Assembly: GCA_018650445.1 (NCBI GenBank)
Contig: JABIFX010000131.1
Coordinates: forward strand, 1 to 33,858
From: Fidelibacterota bacterium
Lineage (GTDB): Bacteria > Fidelibacterota > UBA8477 > JABMPR01
DNA length: 33,858 nucleotides
Direction of reading: 5' to 3'
Shown here: one piece after another, positions 26,926 to 33,858 of the stretch
Layout of the letters: each line of letters opens with the position of its first letter
Position numbering within the stretch: position 1 is the stretch's first letter
Notes under the pieces: generated by a model
What the model saw: the letters and a program-made list of their open reading frames with translations, nothing else
Told to the model about the DNA's origin: nothing
The model's database searches: none
Made by a program: the position numbers and the translations under genes

Positions 26926-28470
26926 TTAAAATCCAAATGATTCCAGGACAGCATCACCAACTCGCTTAGCGTCTTCACCCTGCATATGCCAAAGTGGAAA
27001 GCCCAGGAAAGCAACATCAAATACAGAACCGTAGTATCGGAGGCCACATGGTAAACCCTCAACACGTGAATCTTCACCGTGATAGTTGAAAATGGGAATT
27101 GTAAATCCTCCCAGTTCTCGAAATGTGGCAATATGTCCCAGTTTGCCTTCGAAGGGCCAGACGGCATTCATTTTTGTCGAATCGGGGCGTAGAGTACCAG
27201 CAAAACTACCCTCGCCCTCTATGCTGCTGAGGTTGCCTGTTATGCCGGATACATCCAGGTTCTTGATATGTAAATAGGTAAACACAAAATCTTTATCACC
27301 ACCTGAAGAAAAGTTCCAAGGTGGGTTTAATGCACCCCAACCATCTCGGAAAGAATCATCGAAGTAGTTCCAGAGAACCCTATATCCACTAATAAATAAT
27401 TTTCCACCCATATGTAGGTATTCTTTAATCAGTTCCTCGTCATTGAGTATACCGGAACCAAGACCATAATTATCTGAATGCCAGATAATTGCTTTATAGC
27501 TCTTCAAGCGCCTAATACTGGGCAGGCCACGCAGGTTATAATCCCATTCAGTAATGTCCAGGTCTCCCCGGTTTCCACCAAAATTCTCAAAATAGAATGA
27601 ATCAACTGTGGCATCAGTTATCCAGCCATTGTCAGGTAAGGTGAAGTCTTCCTTAGTTTCATCAATAATGAGGATATCTTTTGCAAAGTCAGGTTCATAT
27701 ATCCTGATCGCCTTGCTATCCCCGACTGGGTCTACGAGATTAGTATTGTCTTTGGAAATCACATGTAAGGTATGCTCACCTTCTAAGGGAACAAAATTAT
27801 CGGGGTGGATAAAAACTGTTGTATCTTCTGTCCAGGTGAATTCCCCATCATCTACAGCCCAGGCATATTCTATGACCTTGCCATCATCATCACTGGCGGT
27901 GAAGGTAAATCGTACGCCACTCCACCATTCATCAGTAAAGCTTTTTGCATACATTTCCTGTCTATCGGTAACAGGATATAAAATCTGTGTTTCCGGAAAA
28001 CTTGTTGGATAGGTGTAGAAGGATTTGGTGGCAGGTGTTGGATCTAAGTTCCCTGAATTATCGACAGCAATAACTTCTACCATTTGGTAGTTATAATCTG
28101 CAGGAGAGTCAAAAGCGACCTGAACACTTGTAGCAGTTGTATCCACCCAGTCATGATACCTGATCGAATCTGGGCTCACCTCTTCAATTGATTGACCCTC
28201 TGATAAATAATAGGTTGTATAGCGATACCGATAATGATCGATGTAACCATCGTTGTCTTCACCATCCCAGAAAAGAGTGACGAGGGCAAAAAGAGTATCG
28301 CCATCTACGGGAATATTGGCCATGGATGTGTTAGGATCTTCATTCGTATTGGGAGGAGAGGTCTGAAACATATCGCTGTCACAGGCGATCATCACGAAGA
28401 TCAAGGCAATGATACCTATTGCATTTCTGATCATATGTTTCAGGCATAAGTTCTTTTTGTATAGATTCAT
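26926..28470 (-). CDS. Multidomain lipoprotein with Ig/Fn3-like repeats and C-terminal alpha/beta domain
   Basis: The start at 28470 follows GAGGG by six bases, giving 514 residues; an upstream in-frame ATG would overlap the previous gene. The signal ends in VMIAC, with C30 the lipidation site. Two beta-sandwich modules follow: an Fn3-like one at about 50-140 (ALVTLFWDGEDNDGYIDHYRYRY) and an Ig/Fn3-like one at about 165-255 (FTFTASDDDGKVIEYAWAVDD). The C-terminal part from about 260 is an alpha/beta domain beginning with DILIIDETKE and containing YKAIIWHSDNYG and GGKLFISGYRVLW, recalling glutamine-amidotransferase-like or GldG-like folds without a recognisable catalytic Cys. It lies immediately before the TonB receptor gene and may act as a surface or periplasmic accessory of it. 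The function is not known. Confidence 0.75.
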   Translation of the reverse strand: MNLYKKNLCLKHMIRNAIGIIALIFVMIACDSDMFQTSPPNTNEDPNTSMANIPVDGDTLFALVTLFWDGEDNDGYIDHYRYRYTTYYLSEGQSIEEVSPDSIRYHDWVDTTATSVQVAFDSPADYNYQMVEVIAVDNSGNLDPTPATKSFYTYPTSFPETQILYPVTDRQEMYAKSFTDEWWSGVRFTFTASDDDGKVIEYAWAVDDGEFTWTEDTTVFIHPDNFVPLEGEHTLHVISKDNTNLVDPVGDSKAIRIYEPDFAKDILIIDETKEDFTLPDNGWITDATVDSFYFENFGGNRGDLDITEWDYNLRGLPSIRRLKSYKAIIWHSDNYGLGSGILNDEELIKEYLHMGGKLFISGYRVLWNYFDDSFRDGWGALNPPWNFSSGGDKDFVFTYLHIKNLDVSGITGNLSSIEGEGSFAGTLRPDSTKMNAVWPFEGKLGHIATFRELGGFTIPIFNYHGEDSRVEGLPCGLRYYGSVFDVAFLGFPLWHMQGEDAKRVGDAVLESFGF

Positions 28471-28493
28471 AAATGTCCCTCGGTCACCTAACA

Positions 28494-29168
28494 TCACGGC
28501 CCAAATGGATTATTTGGATTGACTAAGTAAGGAAGATCTTCCACAATCTCATCGAATTCAGATTTTGGTAAGTAATGGACATCTCCTATTCTTGCTTGTC
28601 TTGAAAAGACGTAGCTATCCAATCTGCGTGTCATTGAGGAGAACGGCTCCACAAGAATATGCACTTCAGTTACCTCTCCCTCTTCAACTGTATACTCAAC
28701 TGGAAACTCTGCTACAGGATCCAGGTCACTGCTGAGTTCTACTGGGATCGAGTATGGTCCAACCTGCAAGTGGAACCCTTCAAAGCCCATGGAAACGGAA
28801 GCATATTCTCCTGGTGGAACAAAAGATTCAAATACGGTATGATGGACAAATTCATCCTCATTCCGCAGAAGTAGATTATAGGTGTGCTGATCCTGTCTCC
28901 AACTATTTACACTTTCATACAGGAGAGCAAAATTACTGTCCACTGTTACTGCACGTCCCTGGTAAATATTGATGCCCAGTGAATCGTTCTCCGAGTAACT
29001 GTAGGTCTCGCCCAATATGGTGATGGTACTGTCTGCCGGATCAGGTTCCAGAACAACCCGCAGAATACCAGGGCCAATCTGCTCGTCGGCTTTTGTTATC
29101 TCCGAGCAGGAGGTTAATAGTAGCAGAGAGCTACATATTGCTGTCATAATGAGAAACTTTTTTTTCAT
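28494..29168 (-). CDS. Small lipoprotein, weakly DUF4382-like
   Basis: The 224-residue lipoprotein has a textbook signal (MKKKFLIMTAICSSLLLLTSC), with C21 the lipid anchor. The mature part is beta-rich: GILRVVLEPDPAD near the start, PPGEYASVSMGFEGFHL in the middle and VTEVHILVEPFSSM later. This order recalls DUF4382-type domains, but the match is weak and from memory. It has no enzyme motif. The gene is second in the operon, after a strong intercistronic hairpin, and its stop is 23 nt before the start of the larger lipoprotein gene. It may be a structural or binding subunit of the uptake complex; no function is assigned. Confidence 0.7.
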   Translation of the reverse strand: MKKKFLIMTAICSSLLLLTSCSEITKADEQIGPGILRVVLEPDPADSTITILGETYSYSENDSLGINIYQGRAVTVDSNFALLYESVNSWRQDQHTYNLLLRNEDEFVHHTVFESFVPPGEYASVSMGFEGFHLQVGPYSIPVELSSDLDPVAEFPVEYTVEEGEVTEVHILVEPFSSMTRRLDSYVFSRQARIGDVHYLPKSEFDEIVEDLPYLVNPNNPFGP

Positions 29169-29229
29169 ACGACACTCACCAATTGATTGTTATTGAGTCA
29201 GACCGGGAAATACCAGGGTTTCAGATGAT

Positions 29230-29261
29230 CTCCCCAAGAATGCAAATGCATTCTTGGGGAG
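29230..29261 (-). other. Perfect 14-bp intercistronic hairpin
   Basis: CTCCCCAAGAATGC (29230-29243) and its exact complement (29248-29261) flank the 4-nt loop AAAT. It lies 10 nt after the stop of the LamG/T9SS gene and about 60 nt before the next start. No T-run follows on the minus strand, so it is not a classical terminator. A stem of this kind would protect the 3' end of the first cistron or partly stop transcription, giving high expression of the first gene relative to the rest. Confidence 0.75.
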
Positions 29262-29271
29262 TAAGTTACCT

Positions 29272-31695
29272 CTATTTCATCAATAGCATTTTGCGAACCG
29301 CAGTTTTGTTATTGGTTTTCAGTTCATAGAGATACATACCTGAGGCCATACCTGAGGCATCGAAATCTACGACATGACTACCAGCTGCCTGCGTATCGTT
29401 AACCAACACCATTACTTCCTGGCCCAACAGATTGTAAACTGACAATGTCACTTCACCTGATGTTTCAAGGCTGTAATTAATTCGCGTTGATGGATTGAAT
29501 GGATTTGGATAATTCTGTTCTAGACGGAATGTTGTCGCGAGCTGTGGCTCATCTTCAATACCTACCACATAGTCCCATAATTCAGGATCTGTGTTGTAGT
29601 AATTCCACATCTTGATATCATCGACATATCCATTAAAGAACTGGACTTCATCACCACCACGATGACCAACTCTGAAACGTCCCTCAGTCAAAGCTGGTGG
29701 AACCTTTATCTCAAAGTTTGACATACCTACTAGAACACCATCTTCATCTTTCACAATACTATAGATACTGTCTGTTTCTGGATTGCCGGTGTACTCTATG
29801 GCACTAACATGCTGGTACCATTTATTTGTCTCAACTCCAAAAACATCTTGAGGGACAAAGGGATGTGGCGTATCTGCAAATTTAAGGGAATAAACTCGGA
29901 TGTACGGAACATCTCCACCGCGAACATCCATACCTGGATTATTCTGCCAGAATCCCATGGCTCGACCATCGTAACCCAGGTCATCGGCTTCCCAACGAGA
30001 ACCATTCTGATTTGCAATGATAAATGCATCATCAAAAGCTTCTGTTTTAAACCAATAACTAAAGGTCCACGTGTGGCTCTTGAGATGATCATTATCAAGA
30101 ATTTCCAGCATACCTGGAGCATCAGAAGTTAGATATAGACTAGAGAATGAATTGGCCTCAATGGCAGTTGGTACATCGTCTGGTAAGGTATAACTACCGA
30201 CTGCACTAACTGTTGTACCCCATTCGGACATGTCCTTTGGTGCATTATCTGTCTGAAGGTCGTCCATATTCAAGTCAAGAACGAGAGAGCTATCCTTCCA
30301 AACAATGAATCGGAAGTAGGTATCTGCAATACCACGTTGCACGACCCAACCGGCGCCGCCAAAATTCTGGTTGTGCCAGTCATTATCTAACCCGATGGAG
30401 CATTCAACACCATCACCTGTGGTTGCTGTTACATAATATTCTACAACCGTCTTGAAAGCCTGCTGGGGAATATCAGCTGTCCAGATATTATTGGAACCCT
30501 CAGACATAGCCACTGTTTGCCAGCCTGCTGCATCATGAGCAATTCTGTCAGTCAGTGGGTACATACGTGTATGATAGTGCAAGGTTGCGCTTGCTACACC
30601 AGCATCATTTCCGAGCTTGACGATATCAGCACTAATTGTATAGCTTGTTACATCCACATCCTGGTTTGCAATACGTCCAAAACCACGAATCTCAACATCG
30701 GGACCAGTTCCAGGCATAAAGTTTTGCAATTCCCACTTTTCAGTTGAGATGATTGCTGCTGGAGCATCTGCGACCTCTATTACAGTATTGCTGATACGTA
30801 GTTCATCGATATAACCGTGCACAGCTTTGTCACCACCCATTCCAATAAGTAGGGGTAGCTCATCACTATGAGTGACTGTGACTGCACCATCACCTGGATG
30901 CTGTTGCCATTCAATGGTCTTTGCATGGTCACCACCGAGCTTTTTGTGTGTAGCATAACTGAGTAGAGTACCATCTGTATCGTGGGTTGCCATTCCGATC
31001 CAGCCGTTGGTAGCATCATGCTGGAGTGTGATATGCTTCCAGTCATATGTATCTTCAAATGGTTCAGTGGCCGTTGTTCCATCGGCTACAAGAGCATCAC
31101 TCTGAACATCCATGACAAAGTTGTTAATGGATTCAGAAGATGAGTTATCCTCGGTGGCTCCACCGCGGAACTTGCCTCCCTGATCTTGAACAAAGTAGTT
31201 GTAGTTACCAGCAGAGTCGGCTTTACCGACTACGTTGGCACCTGTGGACCATGCTTGATGGTCTACAGTTTTTAACCAAAACTCAATGGTAAAATCACCA
31301 GCAAGATCAAGCGCAGCTATGGATGGAATAGTAACATAGCTCGTATCTGAAGCAAGGGCATCTGCATAGTATGCAGAATCAGATTGTGCTACACCAGCTG
31401 AATCAGTGCCATAAAGAGCCAGCAAATCCTGATAATTTGGAAAAACACCAGAATTATCTAGATAAAGCGATTGGCCAAATTTGGCAGTTTCAGTACTATA
31501 GCTCACTGTACCAACAGTAGCGGCAGTGGTAACAGTACCAGCAGCATCTGTCAGATCGCCGTCAAAATGCATAAGCATGACGGTGTTAGCATCGCTGGTA
31601 TATGGTCCAAAGGATTGTCCCATGACCATACCAGTGAATAGGATGGCAATCAATACATAACTGATTGATTTCATCCAATGGTTACTTTTGCACAT
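29272..31695 (-). CDS. LamG-domain surface protein with T9SS sorting signal
   Basis: The start at the ATG 31695 is seven bases after AGAGGAGG, giving 807 residues; a TTG two codons upstream is less likely. After the signal peptide (ISYVLIAILFTGMVMG) comes a LamG/concanavalin-A-like domain at about 35-305 (FTIEFWLKT, WKHITLQHD, GYIDELRISN). A beta domain at about 310-455 follows, then a second LamG-like domain at about 460-700 (WTFSYWFKT, NKWYQHVSAIEY, GYVDDIKMW). The C-terminal 85 residues are a type A T9SS sorting domain with NYPNPFNPST, SVYNLLGQEV and a basic end KMLLMK. Such proteins are secreted across the outer membrane and anchored at the surface, where LamG folds often bind glycans. 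It is the first gene of the operon, which fits a highly expressed surface glycan-binding protein. Confidence 0.85.
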   Translation of the reverse strand: MCKSNHWMKSISYVLIAILFTGMVMGQSFGPYTSDANTVMLMHFDGDLTDAAGTVTTAATVGTVSYSTETAKFGQSLYLDNSGVFPNYQDLLALYGTDSAGVAQSDSAYYADALASDTSYVTIPSIAALDLAGDFTIEFWLKTVDHQAWSTGANVVGKADSAGNYNYFVQDQGGKFRGGATEDNSSSESINNFVMDVQSDALVADGTTATEPFEDTYDWKHITLQHDATNGWIGMATHDTDGTLLSYATHKKLGGDHAKTIEWQQHPGDGAVTVTHSDELPLLIGMGGDKAVHGYIDELRISNTVIEVADAPAAIISTEKWELQNFMPGTGPDVEIRGFGRIANQDVDVTSYTISADIVKLGNDAGVASATLHYHTRMYPLTDRIAHDAAGWQTVAMSEGSNNIWTADIPQQAFKTVVEYYVTATTGDGVECSIGLDNDWHNQNFGGAGWVVQRGIADTYFRFIVWKDSSLVLDLNMDDLQTDNAPKDMSEWGTTVSAVGSYTLPDDVPTAIEANSFSSLYLTSDAPGMLEILDNDHLKSHTWTFSYWFKTEAFDDAFIIANQNGSRWEADDLGYDGRAMGFWQNNPGMDVRGGDVPYIRVYSLKFADTPHPFVPQDVFGVETNKWYQHVSAIEYTGNPETDSIYSIVKDEDGVLVGMSNFEIKVPPALTEGRFRVGHRGGDEVQFFNGYVDDIKMWNYYNTDPELWDYVVGIEDEPQLATTFRLEQNYPNPFNPSTRINYSLETSGEVTLSVYNLLGQEVMVLVNDTQAAGSHVVDFDASGMASGMYLYELKTNNKTAVRKMLLMK

Positions 31696-31792
31696 ACGCA
31701 AACCTCCTCTTTTTACGATTTGAACTAAATCCTTAAATACCCCTCATAGGCAATAAGGCATTTTCTACATTTAAATCACCCATATACAATTA

Positions 31793-31802
31793 CAAACGTT
31801 TG
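31793..31802. promoter_or_regulatory. LacI-family operator O1 (CAAACGTTTG)
   Basis: A perfect 10-bp palindrome with a central CpG, the style of LacI/CcpA-family operators. With flanks it reads TACAAACGTTTGCA. It lies about 67 bp downstream of the predicted operon start site, about 95 bp before the first start codon. Confidence 0.7.
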
Positions 31803-31870
31803 CATTTTCTATGAGTGATCTCTGATCGTTCTTGTCAAATAAATTGAAAATCTTTCTGTTTGTATAGCGT

Positions 31871-31899
31871 AACATAATTATTGCCAAACAAGAGGTCAA
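31871..31899 (-). promoter_or_regulatory. Candidate promoter of the polysaccharide operon
   Basis: On the minus strand TTGACC (31894-31899) and TATGTT (31871-31876) are separated by 17 bp, matching a sigma-70-type promoter at five and four of six positions. The predicted start is near 31864. It lies between operators O2 and O1. A second TTGACA at 31834-31839 is a better -35 but has no good -10 at normal spacing. If the host uses a Bacteroidota-like -33/-7 code the call could be wrong. Confidence 0.4.
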
Positions 31900-31909
31900 T
31901 ATAAATTTA

Positions 31910-31919
31910 CAAACGATTG
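31910..31919. promoter_or_regulatory. LacI-family operator O2 (CAAACGATTG)
   Basis: It differs from O1 by one base and has the same flanks (TA before, CA after). It lies 10 bp upstream of the candidate operon -35 box. Its centre is 117 bp from that of O1, close to 11 helical turns, so both sites face the same side of the DNA. Confidence 0.65.
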
Positions 31920-31997
31920 CACTTTATTTCCTTGGTAACATTCAAACAATGTATATGCTTGACCTATGCTGACTTCAGCTGCTAATTGTGCTATAAA

Positions 31998-32012
31998 CCC
32001 TATATTATAGGG
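31998..32012. repeat. Short inverted repeat in the divergent region
   Basis: CCCTAT and ATAGGG are separated by ATT. It is unrelated in sequence to the LacI-type operators and lies midway between the two promoter regions. It could bind a second regulator or be chance. Confidence 0.35.
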
Positions 32013-32061
32013 CCTTACGTCCTTTACCATCTGGTTTGACGCATTTTCTCTAAAGAACTAC

Positions 32062-32090
32062 TTGCAGGCTGGGTGCCACTAGACTATTTT
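32062..32090 (+). promoter_or_regulatory. Candidate lacI promoter
   Basis: TTGCAG (32062-32067) and TATTTT (32085-32090) are spaced 17 bp apart. The -35 match is weak. The predicted start near 32097 falls within operator O3, consistent with autoregulation. Confidence 0.35.
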
Positions 32091-32093
32091 ATG

Positions 32094-32103
32094 CAAACGA
32101 TTG
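32094..32103. promoter_or_regulatory. LacI-family operator O3 (CAAACGATTG)
   Basis: Identical in its core to O2. It covers the predicted transcription start of lacI, four bases after the candidate -10 box. Its centre is 13 bp from that of O4. Confidence 0.65.
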
Positions 32104-32106
32104 AAA

Positions 32107-32116
32107 CAAACGTTTG
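32107..32116. promoter_or_regulatory. LacI-family operator O4 (CAAACGTTTG)
   Basis: A perfect palindrome identical to O1, 11 bases upstream of the lacI ATG, in the place where a Shine-Dalgarno sequence would be expected. Together with O3 it suggests autorepression. Confidence 0.7.
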
Positions 32117-32127
32117 ATATATTACAT

Positions 32128-33153
32128 ATGAAAAATAAACACAATACGACACTCAAAGATATTGCCAATCATTTGGATCTTTCAATATCCACTATTTCTC
32201 GAGCCTTACACGATCATCCCGCCATCAAGCAAGAAACGAGAGAGCTCGTTAAAGCAACTGCAAAACGCTTAGATTACTATCCTGACACAACGGCTCGCAA
32301 CCTCCAAAAGAGATCAACCAATACCATCGGCGTCATTGTTCCTGAAATCAGGCATTTTTTCTTTTCTTCTGCCATAGACGGTATTGAGGATATCGCTTAT
32401 CAAGCAGGCTATACTATCTTCGTGGCAAAGTCTAATGAGGACTATGGGCGTGAAGTTTTAAATACCCGAAGTCTCGTCTCAAATCGTGTAGCGGGTTTAA
32501 TTGTATCAGTTGCTCAGACCACAAAAAATGGTGACCATCTCACTGCTCTTAAGCGTCGAAACATTCCTGTTGTTTTGTTCGATCGTGTGCTTGATGATGT
32601 TGAGGCCTGTAAAGTTGTGGTTGATGATTACAAGGGAGCTTATGACAGCACAACCCACCTTATAGAATCCGGGTATAAGAAAATTGCACACCTAGCTGGT
32701 CCCTCTCACTTGAAGATTTCTATGGAAAGATTAAAGGGATACCGAGCTGCGCTAAGGGATGCAGGTTACAAGTTCAAAGAGGAATTGGTTGTTCATGTTG
32801 AACTTGATGAACTACATGGCACCACTGGAACTAAAAAACTACTTGCCCTGCCCCAGGTACCAGATGCCATTTTTGCAGTGAACGACCCCGTTGCAATTGG
32901 AGCACACAAAGAAATTTCCAGTAGAGGAATGAAAATTCCTGATGAAATAGCTATTTCAGGTTTCAGTAATAATCCAAGCACAGAAATTGTTAATCCCCCA
33001 CTTACAACAGTTGATCAACATGGATATAAAATGGGTCAGGTCGCAGCGCAACTTTTAATAGAACAGATTGAACAAGGTGCCATTTCACAACATCCTCGGA
33101 CAGAGGTTGTTATAGGTGAATTGATTATCCGGGGTTCCTCACGAAAAAGTTAA
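32128..33153 (+). CDS. LacI-family transcriptional regulator
   Basis: The 341-residue regulator has an N-terminal helix-turn-helix (TLKDIANHLDLSISTISRAL, residues 8-27), a hinge helix (ARNLQKRS) and a periplasmic-binding-protein-like effector domain beginning TIGVIVPEI, with FAVNDPVAIGAH and a C-terminal LLIEQIEQGA typical of sugar-responsive LacI/GalR proteins. The ATG at 32128 was chosen because family members start close to the HTH; an in-frame TTG at 32101 would place a non-conserved 9-residue prefix inside an operator. No good Shine-Dalgarno is visible before the ATG; the space is taken by palindrome CAAACGTTTG 11 bases upstream. It is divergent from the polysaccharide operon and very probably represses it and itself until a sugar from the substrate binds. 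The effector is unknown. Confidence 0.93.
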   Translation: MKNKHNTTLKDIANHLDLSISTISRALHDHPAIKQETRELVKATAKRLDYYPDTTARNLQKRSTNTIGVIVPEIRHFFFSSAIDGIEDIAYQAGYTIFVAKSNEDYGREVLNTRSLVSNRVAGLIVSVAQTTKNGDHLTALKRRNIPVVLFDRVLDDVEACKVVVDDYKGAYDSTTHLIESGYKKIAHLAGPSHLKISMERLKGYRAALRDAGYKFKEELVVHVELDELHGTTGTKKLLALPQVPDAIFAVNDPVAIGAHKEISSRGMKIPDEIAISGFSNNPSTEIVNPPLTTVDQHGYKMGQVAAQLLIEQIEQGAISQHPRTEVVIGELIIRGSSRKS

Positions 33154-33240
33154 TCTGGTTTCAAAACTAGAGGGAACAACAAATTTAGGATTTCAATAAG
33201 AAATTTTTTGGACATGGGGTATGCAGAAGGATATGCTCCT

Positions 33241-33270
33241 TGGGATATTGTCTTCATCCCAGTTTTTTTT
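33241..33270 (+). terminator. Rho-independent terminator after lacI
   Basis: TGGGAT (33241-33246) and ATCCCA (33256-33261) form a 6-bp stem with a 9-nt loop, followed by G and eight T residues (33263-33270). It lies 87 nt after the lacI stop. The stem is short, so termination may be partial. Confidence 0.55.
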
Positions 33271-33355
33271 CAACTTTGTATTCACTGGTGTATGTAATCA
33301 GTGGACATGCGAAACCTACCAGTGCAATGGTAGAAAAATCAAAGTTGAAATGGGT
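33256..33355 (+). promoter_or_regulatory. Potential structured leader upstream of the symporter gene
   Basis: TTTCAACTTTG (33268-33278) is exactly complementary to CAAAGTTGAAA (33340-33350), an 11-bp closing stem. Between its arms are two smaller hairpins: CACTG/CAGTG (33283-33287 and 33299-33303) and CTACCA/TGGTAG (33316-33321 and 33328-33333). CCCA before the left arm can also pair with TGGG after the right arm, which would compete with the terminator stem at 33241-33261. It resembles a branched cis-regulatory RNA but matches no class I recognise. The symporter start is about 75 nt downstream. Confidence 0.4.
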
Positions 33356-33430
33356 CCAAGCAGAGAGAAAAACTAATTCGATCATTGTTAATCTGAAATA
33401 ATTACTGAATAAGAAGAAAAGGACCATTTC

Positions 33431-33858
33431 ATGCAGTTTTCACTTATTGATTATCTGGTGTTTATTACATATGCAATAACAATTGTATCTGTAGGGCTGT
33501 GGGTTTCTCGGAGTAAAGAAGGACACGAGAAAAACGCTGAGGACTATTTCCTTGCAGGGAAATCTTTACCATGGTGGGCTATTGGGGCTTCACTTATAGC
33601 CGCAAATATTTCTGCTGAGCAATTCATCGGTATGTCCGGCTCCGGTTTTTCACTTGGCCTGGCCATCGCTTCATATGAATGGATGGCAGCCATCACACTT
33701 ATAATTGTTGGCAAATATTTTCTACCAATTTTTATTGAGAAAAATATCTACACCATACCAGGCTTTGTTGAGGTTCGCTACAGTAAAAACCTGAAAACCA
33801 TTCTTGCTGTATTTTGGATTGGGCTTTTTATTTTCGTAAATCTAACCTCTGTACTATA
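33431..33858 (+). CDS. Sodium/solute symporter (SSS, vSGLT-like), partial at right edge
   Basis: The frame is open from the ATG at 33431, seven bases after AAGGA, to the window edge, giving 142 residues of a protein probably over 500. The first helix (DYLVFITYAITIVSVGLWVS) is followed by EDYFLAGKSLPWWAIGASLIAANISAEQFIGMSGSGF, the signature of sodium/glucose-type SSS transporters such as Vibrio vSGLT, then two or more further helices. It would bring a monosaccharide across the inner membrane with Na+, the last step of the pathway. It lies 277 nt after lacI on the same strand, behind a terminator-like hairpin and a potentially folded leader. The transported sugar cannot be named. Confidence 0.9.
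   Translation, partial: MQFSLIDYLVFITYAITIVSVGLWVSRSKEGHEKNAEDYFLAGKSLPWWAIGASLIAANISAEQFIGMSGSGFSLGLAIASYEWMAAITLIIVGKYFLPIFIEKNIYTIPGFVEVRYSKNLKTILAVFWIGLFIFVNLTSVL

Larger units (their letters stand above)
31696..32127. other. Divergent intergenic regulatory region
   Basis: The 432 bp between the operon's first gene and lacI are AT-rich and contain no credible coding frame. They hold four CAAACGWTTG palindromes, a candidate promoter for each direction, and a short perfect palindrome CCCTAT-ATT-ATAGGG at 31998-32012 between the two promoters. The operon transcript would carry a leader of about 170 nt. Confidence 0.8.

Noticed and set aside
31959..31988. TTGACC on the plus strand as an alternative lacI promoter
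   Set aside because: The -10 candidate at 18 bp spacing (TAATTG) is weak, and it would give a 130-nt leader. The 32062-32090 pair agrees better with the operator positions, though this remains unproven.
32101..32127. Upstream TTG start for lacI
   Set aside because: It would lie inside an operator palindrome, lacks a Shine-Dalgarno, and adds a prefix before the helix-turn-helix not seen in the family.
33268..33350. The long inverted repeat as a second terminator of lacI
   Set aside because: The loop is over 60 nt and no T-run follows the right arm, so it does not have terminator form. The hairpin at 33241-33270 does.

Overview
The window reads as one large polysaccharide-utilisation locus from a Gram-negative, probably marine, bacterium of the Fibrobacterota-Chlorobiota-Bacteroidota (FCB) superphylum. 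Three proteins end in type IX secretion (T9SS) sorting domains, one of them with the NYPNPFNPST signature. A PorV/PorQ-like barrel and a carboxypeptidase-regulatory-domain TonB receptor are present, but no SusD is visible. That mix fits Marinimicrobia (Neomarinimicrobiota), Calditrichota or Ignavibacteria-like lineages better than classical Bacteroidota. The lineage is inferred from protein style only.

Layout. Seventeen minus-strand genes (31695 down to the left edge) lie head to tail with gaps of about 100 nt or less and look like one transcription unit of more than 31 kb. In transcription order the first seven form a cell-envelope capture and uptake module: a LamG/T9SS surface protein, two lipoproteins, a TonB-dependent receptor, a T9SS protein, a PorV-like barrel and a second T9SS protein paralogous to the first. 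The next ten form an enzyme module: two tandem sulfatases, a 945-aa possibly DUF5695-type protein, sulfatase, six-hairpin glycosidase, sulfatase, GH127, sulfatase, a second GH127-type enzyme, and a second six-hairpin glycosidase cut by the window edge. From the second sulfatase onward, sulfatases and glycosidase-like genes alternate. All five sulfatases carry twin-arginine motifs, and both GH127-type proteins look like lipoproteins.

On the plus strand, divergent from the operon, are a LacI-family regulator and the start of a vSGLT-like sodium/solute symporter, which could import the released sugar. The 432-bp divergent region holds four near-identical CAAACGWTTG palindromes. Two flank the candidate operon promoter 117 bp apart, a geometry that suits looping repression. 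Two sit over the candidate lacI start site. The lacI gene is followed by an intrinsic-terminator-like hairpin and then by a potentially folded leader upstream of the symporter.

Model (inference). A sulfated polysaccharide is bound at the surface by T9SS and lipoprotein components, taken up through the TonB receptor, desulfated and trimmed in alternating steps, and its monosaccharide imported by the symporter, with a sugar releasing the LacI repressor. Five sulfatases imply a heavily sulfated substrate. The GH127-type enzymes suggest beta-L-arabinofuranose or, as reported for marine GH127 members, 3,6-anhydro-D-galactose. No known endo-acting hydrolase or polysaccharide lyase is recognisable, so the backbone-cleaving enzyme is either left of the window or among the unassigned families here. 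No tRNA, rRNA, CRISPR array, insertion sequence or origin was seen.
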